This document shows, piece by piece, positions 7,623 to 11,910 of a stretch of 11,910 bases of DNA. The translations under genes and the position numbers were made by a program. Location of the stretch: the NCBI GenBank assembly GCA_003550305.1, contig QKYT01000643.1:15120-27029 (forward strand), read 5' to 3'. A model generated the notes under the pieces. The model did no database searches and was not told the origin of the DNA. It was given only the letters and a program-made list of their open reading frames with translations. Within the stretch, counting starts at the first letter, position 1, and every line of letters begins with the position of its first letter. The stretch is from Glomus cerebriforme. Lineage: Eukaryota; Glomeromycota; Glomeromycetes; Glomerales; Glomeraceae.

Positions 7623-8857
7623 GAAAAAAAGGACCTGTTTGGAAATATTTTGAAAGCAAAAATGATAATTCGCACCCCCATGTACAATGCAAGTTTTGCT
7701 ACAAAAATATCAAGAGAGCTTCTTCGAAACGAATGCAATCCCATCTTGATAAAAAGTGTCCAGAAGCACCGAACAATGTAAAGTCACAAACAAAAATGTT
7801 AGTATCTCCAAGTGATATATATTATCTTGGGTATTGTTATCAGCATGGAATAGGAATAAGCATTGATAAAAACGAAATTAAAGCATTTGAATTATATGAA
7901 GAAGCGGCTGATAAAGGTCATATTGATGCAATAAATACTCTTGGACATTGTTATCAATATGGAATAGGAACTGAACAAAGCGAAATTAAAGCATTCAAAT
8001 TATATAAAAAAGCAGCTGACAAAGGTCAGATTAGTGCAATGTACAATTCTGGATATTGTTATCAACATGGAATAGGTATCGAAAAGAATGTAAATAAAGC
8101 ATTTAAATTATATAAGAAAGCAACTGATAAAGGAGATCTTATTTCAATAAATGCTCTTGGATATTGTTATCAACATGGAATAGGAGCCAAAAAAGATGAA
8201 TTCAAAGCATTTGGATTATACAAGGAAGCTGCCGGGAAAGGTCAGATTAGTGCAATGTATAATTTTGGATATTGCTATCAACATGGAATAGGGACTGATA
8301 AGGATGAAATTAAAGCATTCGAATGTTATAATGAAACAGCCAAAAAGGGGCATATTAATTCACTTCATGACCTTGGATATTGTTATCAGTATGGAATAGG
8401 GACTGAAAAAGATGAAATTAAAGCATTTGAATGTTATAATGAAACAGCTAAAAAGGGGCATATTAATTCAATAAATACTCTTGGATATTGTTATCAGTAT
8501 GGAATAGGAACTGAAAAGAATGAAATTAAAGCTTTTGAATTATTTAAGGAAGCAACTGAAAAAGGTCATACTGATTCAATAAATGCTCTTGGATATTGTT
8601 ATCAACATGGAATAGGAATTGAAAAAGATGAATTTAAAGCATTTGAATTATTTAAGGAAGCAACTGAAAAAGGTCATACTAATTCAATAAATGCTCTTGG
8701 ATATTGTTATCAATATGGAATAGGAACTGAAAAAAATGAAATTAGGGCAACTGAATTATATAAAGAAGCAGAAATTCATATTATTTCAATGCATCAGCCG
8801 GAATCATATCAATATTTAATAGAAACTGAGACAGATCGAAATTGGTGGACAGAGTAG
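7616..8857 (+). CDS. BED zinc finger-Sel1 repeat fusion protein, gene B (complete, 413 aa)
   Basis: This is an intact single-exon frame from ATG 7616 to TAG 8855-8857. The ATG is the first in frame after a stop at 7568. Residues 1-51 are a BED finger (W9, F12, C25-x2-C28, H43, C48). Only about 12 linker residues follow. Residues 64-391 are nine Sel1-like units of 36 aa with consensus LGYCYQ[HY][19 protein letters not shown]; the first carries a two-residue insertion (GIGISIDKNE) and the last loses its final helix. The unique 22-residue tail (MHQPESYQYL...WWTE) is acidic and aromatic. There is no signal peptide, membrane segment, transposase catalytic core or kinase domain. Known family roles are BED as DNA binding and Sel1 as a protein-interaction solenoid. 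A nuclear DNA-bound scaffold is the natural inference. It is tandem with gene C, 1.76 kb downstream. Confidence 0.92.
   Translation: MVRKKGPVWKYFESKNDNSHPHVQCKFCYKNIKRASSKRMQSHLDKKCPEAPNNVKSQTKMLVSPSDIYYLGYCYQHGIGISIDKNEIKAFELYEEAADKGHIDAINTLGHCYQYGIGTEQSEIKAFKLYKKAADKGQISAMYNSGYCYQHGIGIEKNVNKAFKLYKKATDKGDLISINALGYCYQHGIGAKKDEFKAFGLYKEAAGKGQISAMYNFGYCYQHGIGTDKDEIKAFECYNETAKKGHINSLHDLGYCYQYGIGTEKDEIKAFECYNETAKKGHINSINTLGYCYQYGIGTEKNEIKAFELFKEATEKGHTDSINALGYCYQHGIGIEKDEFKAFELFKEATEKGHTNSINALGYCYQYGIGTEKNEIRATELYKEAEIHIISMHQPESYQYLIETETDRNWWTE
7805..8788 (+). repeat. Nine tandem 108-bp Sel1-coding units in gene B
   Basis: The 36-codon periodicity is visible at DNA level. Units six and seven differ at only a few positions over about 85 bp (from 8534 and from 8642), and units four and five share the unusual FECYNETAKKGHIN segment. 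Recent unit duplication or gene conversion is likely. Confidence 0.9.
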
Positions 8858-8858
8858 A

Positions 8859-8868
8859 GTCACGTGAC
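8859..8868. promoter_or_regulatory. GTCACGTGAC palindrome with an E-box core, just after the gene B stop
   Basis: A perfect 10-bp palindrome containing CACGTG, a classic bHLH site, starts one base after the TAG. It could equally be chance or a 3'-UTR element. Confidence 0.25.
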
Positions 8869-9358
8869 AGATTATATAACTTGTACCGTGATCCGTGCCA
8901 CACTTCTATTTTGGGTAAGCACCTATATGATTGGCTGATATATTTTAATTCGCGTCTATATTTCTTTCTTTTACCCACTCTTTTTTTGTTATTTTATGTT
9001 TTATACTTTATATTTGTGTAAAAATTTTGTATATTTTTTTTAAAAAAAACTATTTATAACTAAATATATGTAAAATATTACTATAACAGTTCTTTCCTTC
9101 AGATCTTTTTATGAATTTTAAAATATTTACTGTATATGCAAGAAAATATGGATTTTTTTTGAAATAACCATGTATCATTATTATTAATAAAGTACAAAAA
9201 TTTATTTTAAATGAATGATTATTACAGATCGCTACAGTAATAGACATAGAAAAATTTTTTTTTTGCAATTTTCGTTAGTAACATAGTATTAAAATTTATA
9301 AGATAAATATTACACAAACAATTAAATCGATTAAGCGGCCAACCAAAAATTACGTGTG

Positions 9359-9381
9359 TGTGTAAAGATAAATTTTACACA
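9359..9381. repeat. Inverted repeat, 8-bp arms
   Basis: TGTGTAAA (9359-9366) and TTTACACA (9374-9381) pair perfectly around a 7-nt loop. No gene end is nearby, so I do not call it a terminator. Confidence 0.5.
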
Positions 9382-9461
9382 TGATCTTCACGGTCTTTCC
9401 ATTTTTACTAAGTATTTGTGTGAAATGAATTTGTTTTTTTGGCGTTATCTCGGTCTTTTTA

Positions 9462-9521
9462 ATAGGACATCGAATGTCCTATAATGCTGCAGAATCCATA
9501 ATGCTGGCCAAATTATGCTGG
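9462..9521. repeat. 9-bp-arm palindrome followed by three ATGCTG motifs
   Basis: ATAGGACAT (9462-9470) and ATGTCCTAT (9474-9482) flank a 3-nt CGA loop. Directly after come ATAATGCTG, ATAATGCTGG and TTATGCTGGG within 40 bp. The block is clearly richer in GC and internal structure than its surroundings. It resembles the terminal or subterminal region of a DNA transposon or MITE, but I see no partner end or target-site duplication in the window. Confidence 0.45.
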
Positions 9522-10311
9522 GTGCAATTTTATTAATTAAAAAAATCGTTTTTTTTTTAAAGTAAAAAATAAAAAAAAAAAATACAAAAAAATAATCTTT
9601 AGCTATATATACTTCGTTTTTTTTCTTCTTCTTCCAAAAAGTTTTAAATCTCTAAAAAAAAATTCTGAACTTATAAAAAAAACAAGAAAAACCAACGAAG
9701 CTATAAAAAACGCTTACCTAATTAAAGTTTTAGAAAAATAATTAAGTTTATACGAAAAATAAAACCTTGGAACTTTACCAACAATTGTCTAAAACGATTT
9801 TTAATAAATATTAAAAAGGAGTCTTTTCGAGTTTGAGTTTATTATCCAAATTTATAATCGTCCGACAATTTTGCCAAATAAAAGTTCTAAGGGCGAAAGT
9901 TTTGATTTTGACAAAGTTACAGTATGTATCAGGTGTAAATTTAATAAGGCGATTAATTACCCCGCTCAGATCCACGATCCGACAGTATTAATAATTTTTT
10001 TTTATTATAACTTTCCTTATAAAAAAGGAATGATTTATATGAATATTTTGGTTCATTCTACGCTATCCTTTATCTGTTTTGTATACTTAATTGATAATTG
10101 TATGCATTTATTTGAGTAATTATTTCACATAACTCAGTTATGTAAATTGGATAAGCGCAGTAGGCGCAGCGTACATTAAACACATATGATTGTACAAGAT
10201 TTTTACAGATTTTTACAATTAATATTAACACAAAAAAAAGTTTACGTATAAAAGAGGAATGATTCGCAAATCTATGGAACATAGAACAACCTGTACCACA
10301 TAGGGATGGGC

Positions 10312-10561
10312 GTTAATTAACCAATTTATAATGTATATTAACCGGTGCTGAACATCAACAAACAGTTCGTACACTATACAATTTCCTTTTTTTACTAGTA
10401 TTCCGAAAAAAAATTTTTTATTGCACAAATATTATAACAAAGAATTTGTTAATTAACCAATTTCAAGTGATGTCGTTCAAAAAAAAAACTTTCCTTTTTT
10501 TTACTAGCGGAAATTAGCCGTATTCCACTTACATTTCCTTTTTTTTTTACTAGTGAGAAAT
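10312..10561 (+). promoter_or_regulatory. Gene C 5'-flank module
   Basis: It contains GTTAATTAACC at 10312-10322 and 10448-10458, TTAACCGGTG near 10339, and three copies of TTTCCT-T(n)-ACTAG at 10382, 10490 and 10534. The second copy runs on into CGGAAATTAGCC. Element order matches the orphan module at 2290-2520. The last element ends about 60 bp before the ATG. Confidence 0.5.
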
Positions 10562-10619
10562 TTAGAAATATTAAATATCGGACGTAAGTTAGTTCTCAAA
10601 CTTAATTATAAAAATCCAG

Positions 10620-11910
10620 ATGGTAAGAAAAAAGAGCCCCGTTTGGAACCATTTTTGCATAACCGGTAACAATGACGACCCACATCCTAGCGTACGATGT
10701 AATCACTGTTCAAAAGAATATAAACGAGCTGTTCCTGGACGAATGCAAGCCCATCTTAACAAAAATTGTCCAAAAGCATCGAATATTGCAAAATCACAAT
10801 CCCAACAACCAAATGCTACATCAGTAATCGATAAATTTAATGATTATGTGAGTTACGAACAACAAAAATCTTTTGAGATTTCACTAGTAAAAGCATTAAT
10901 TTCAACTCGAACGGACCCTTCTTTTGTCGATAACCCATATGTTATTGAATTGTTTCGATTTCTTCGACCATCTTACAAGTTACCAAATGGAGAAGAATTG
11001 AAAATGCAAATGGATGGTAGCGATCAATTAGAATTTGTAAATGGAATACATCTTCAAGCCCATCTCGATGGAAAGTGTCCAGAAGTACCAAAATCACAAT
11101 TTATACAACAAGCTACTACATCGAGAATTAACAACTTTAGTGACCATTTGAGTGAAGAAGAGCAAAAGTCTCTTGAGTTCTTACTAACTAAAGCATTATC
11201 TTTATCATCATCCAAGTTACCAAATAGTGAAGTAGTAAAAATGCAAACGGACGATAATGATCAATCAGTATCTCCAAGTGATATACATCATCTTGGGTAT
11301 TGTTATCAGTATGGAATAGGAACAGATAAAAATGAAACAAAAGCATTTAAGTTATATAAACAAGCTACTGAAATGGGTCGTATTGAATCAATTTATAATC
11401 TTGGATATTGTTATCAATATGGAATAGGTATTGAAAAGGATGAAATTAAGGCATTTGAATTATTTAAGGAAGCAACTGAAAAAGGTCATACTGATTCAAT
11501 AAATGCTCTTGGATATTGTTATCAACATGGAATAGGAATTGAAAAAAATGAAAACAAAGCATTTGAATTATGTAAGGAAGCGGCTGATAAAGGGAATATT
11601 ACTTCGATATATAACCTTGGACATTGTAATCAGCATGGGATAGGAACTGAAAAAAATGAAATTAAAGCATTTGAATTATATAAGGAAGCTGCCCAGAAAG
11701 GACATATCACCTCAATAAATAATCTTGGATTTTGTTATCTATATGGAATAGGAACTGAAAAAAATGAAAACAAAGCATTTGAATTATATAGCGAAGCAGC
11801 CAAAAAAGGCGTTGTTAGCTCAATATATAGTCTTGGATATTGTTATCAATGTGGAATAGGAACTGGTAAAAATGAGATTAAAGCATTTGAATTATATAAA
11901 GAAGCAGCTG
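10620..11910 (+). CDS. BED zinc finger-hAT linker-Sel1 repeat fusion protein, gene C (3' part outside the window)
   Basis: The frame is open from ATG 10620 to the window edge (430 codons). Residues 1-51 are a BED finger (W9, F12, C27-x2-C30, H45, C50). Residues 52-130 keep a transposase-like region: [20 protein letters not shown], then [20 protein letters not shown] at 102-121, which resembles the hAT segment 'venPyF..ll..LrPsYklPs'. Residues about 145-214 repeat the second half of the finger and the linker ([31 protein letters not shown]) but lack the C-x2-C half and the helical segment. Sel1-like units start at 218: a 38-residue first unit, four 36-residue units and a sixth cut by the edge. 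No catalytic DDE core is visible. It is the longest-linker, probably most ancestral, member. It is on the same strand as gene B and opposite to gene A. A DNA-binding scaffold role is inferred. Confidence 0.88.
   Translation, partial: MVRKKSPVWNHFCITGNNDDPHPSVRCNHCSKEYKRAVPGRMQAHLNKNCPKASNIAKSQSQQPNATSVIDKFNDYVSYEQQKSFEISLVKALISTRTDPSFVDNPYVIELFRFLRPSYKLPNGEELKMQMDGSDQLEFVNGIHLQAHLDGKCPEVPKSQFIQQATTSRINNFSDHLSEEEQKSLEFLLTKALSLSSSKLPNSEVVKMQTDDNDQSVSPSDIHHLGYCYQYGIGTDKNETKAFKLYKQATEMGRIESIYNLGYCYQYGIGIEKDEIKAFELFKEATEKGHTDSINALGYCYQHGIGIEKNENKAFELCKEAADKGNITSIYNLGHCNQHGIGTEKNEIKAFELYKEAAQKGHITSINNLGFCYLYGIGTEKNENKAFELYSEAAKKGVVSSIYSLGYCYQCGIGTGKNEIKAFELYKEAA
10743..11261 (+). repeat. Internal duplication of the half-finger and hAT linker in gene C
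   Basis: Copy one (10743-11024) and copy two (11052-11261) align at [27 protein letters not shown], then [38 protein letters not shown], then [22 protein letters not shown]. Copy two lacks the intervening [18 protein letters not shown] segment. Copy two retains His148 and Cys153 but no CxxC, so it cannot form a second complete finger. Confidence 0.75.
11271..11910 (+). repeat. Tandem 108-bp Sel1-coding units in gene C
   Basis: Six units with the consensus shared by genes A and B are present, the last incomplete at the window edge. Positions 11454-11546 are identical to 8534-8626 of gene B. Confidence 0.9.

Larger units (their letters stand above)
8869..10299. other. Intergenic region between genes B and C, no supported gene
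   Basis: Long A- and T-tracts dominate, with a pyrimidine run at about 9618-9635. The frame at 9871-10119 begins at TTG and ends in low-complexity hydrophobic sequence; the minus frames at 9050-9268, 10070-10282 and 10225-10428 are likewise unconvincing. Small inverted repeats are listed separately; a further one, ACATAAC/GTTATGT with a 3-nt loop, lies at 10127-10143. Confidence 0.55.

Noticed and set aside
7805..8788. Regularly spaced repeats as a possible CRISPR array
   Set aside because: The 108-bp units are contiguous and encode Sel1-like helices; there are no unique spacers.
8781..8978. 65-aa minus-strand frame over the gene B 3' end
   Set aside because: It is a shadow of gene B on the opposite strand.
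9871..10119. 82-aa plus-strand frame
   Set aside because: It starts at TTG; the first 45 residues look protein-like but the rest is hydrophobic low complexity, with no recognisable domain.
10225..10428. Overlapping minus-strand frames upstream of gene C
   Set aside because: They cover the flank module, are hydrophobic and biased, and match nothing I recognise.

Overview
The window is very AT-rich eukaryotic DNA. It uses the standard genetic code, and its genes have fungal-style single-exon bodies. Arrays of Sel1-like repeats with the signature LGYCYQ[HY]GIG...KAFELYKEA, hAT transposase debris and low gene density together suggest the nuclear genome of an arbuscular mycorrhizal fungus (Glomeromycotina, probably Rhizophagus or a close relative). 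That assignment is inference from the protein family and base composition.

Three members of one gene family dominate. Gene A (1-512, minus strand, running off the left edge), gene B (7616-8857, plus strand, complete, 413 aa) and gene C (10620-11910, plus strand, running off the right edge) each start with MVRKK. Each then has a C2HC BED-type zinc finger of the kind found at the N-terminus of hAT transposases, followed in the same uninterrupted reading frame by tandem 36-residue Sel1-like repeats. Gene C keeps more of the transposase: after the finger it carries a hAT-like helical stretch ([20 protein letters not shown]) and a second, partly deleted copy of the finger-plus-linker. Genes A and B have progressively shorter linkers. 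The family therefore looks like a transposase DNA-binding domain fused to a Sel1 scaffold, then duplicated locally and reshaped by repeat exchange.

The 5' flanks share a recurring set of elements: palindromes with the core GGTTAATTAACC, and T-tracts followed by ACTAGTGGAAATTAGCC-like sequence. An orphan copy of this module lies at about 2290-2520, and a decayed Sel1 repeat in the same orientation lies at 3319-3407. These may be the two ends of a dead fourth copy. Genes A and B also share a tiny upstream ORF that overlaps the main start codon.

The 7-kb interval between genes A and B is otherwise mostly gene-poor. It holds a probable decayed hAT transposase C-terminal region (5586-6062), a possible second hAT scrap (4549-4628), an (ATC)9 microsatellite, and a few short ORFs that I cannot assign. 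The 1.76-kb interval between genes B and C contains small inverted repeats, including a 9-bp-stem palindrome followed by three ATGCTG motifs, and no convincing gene.
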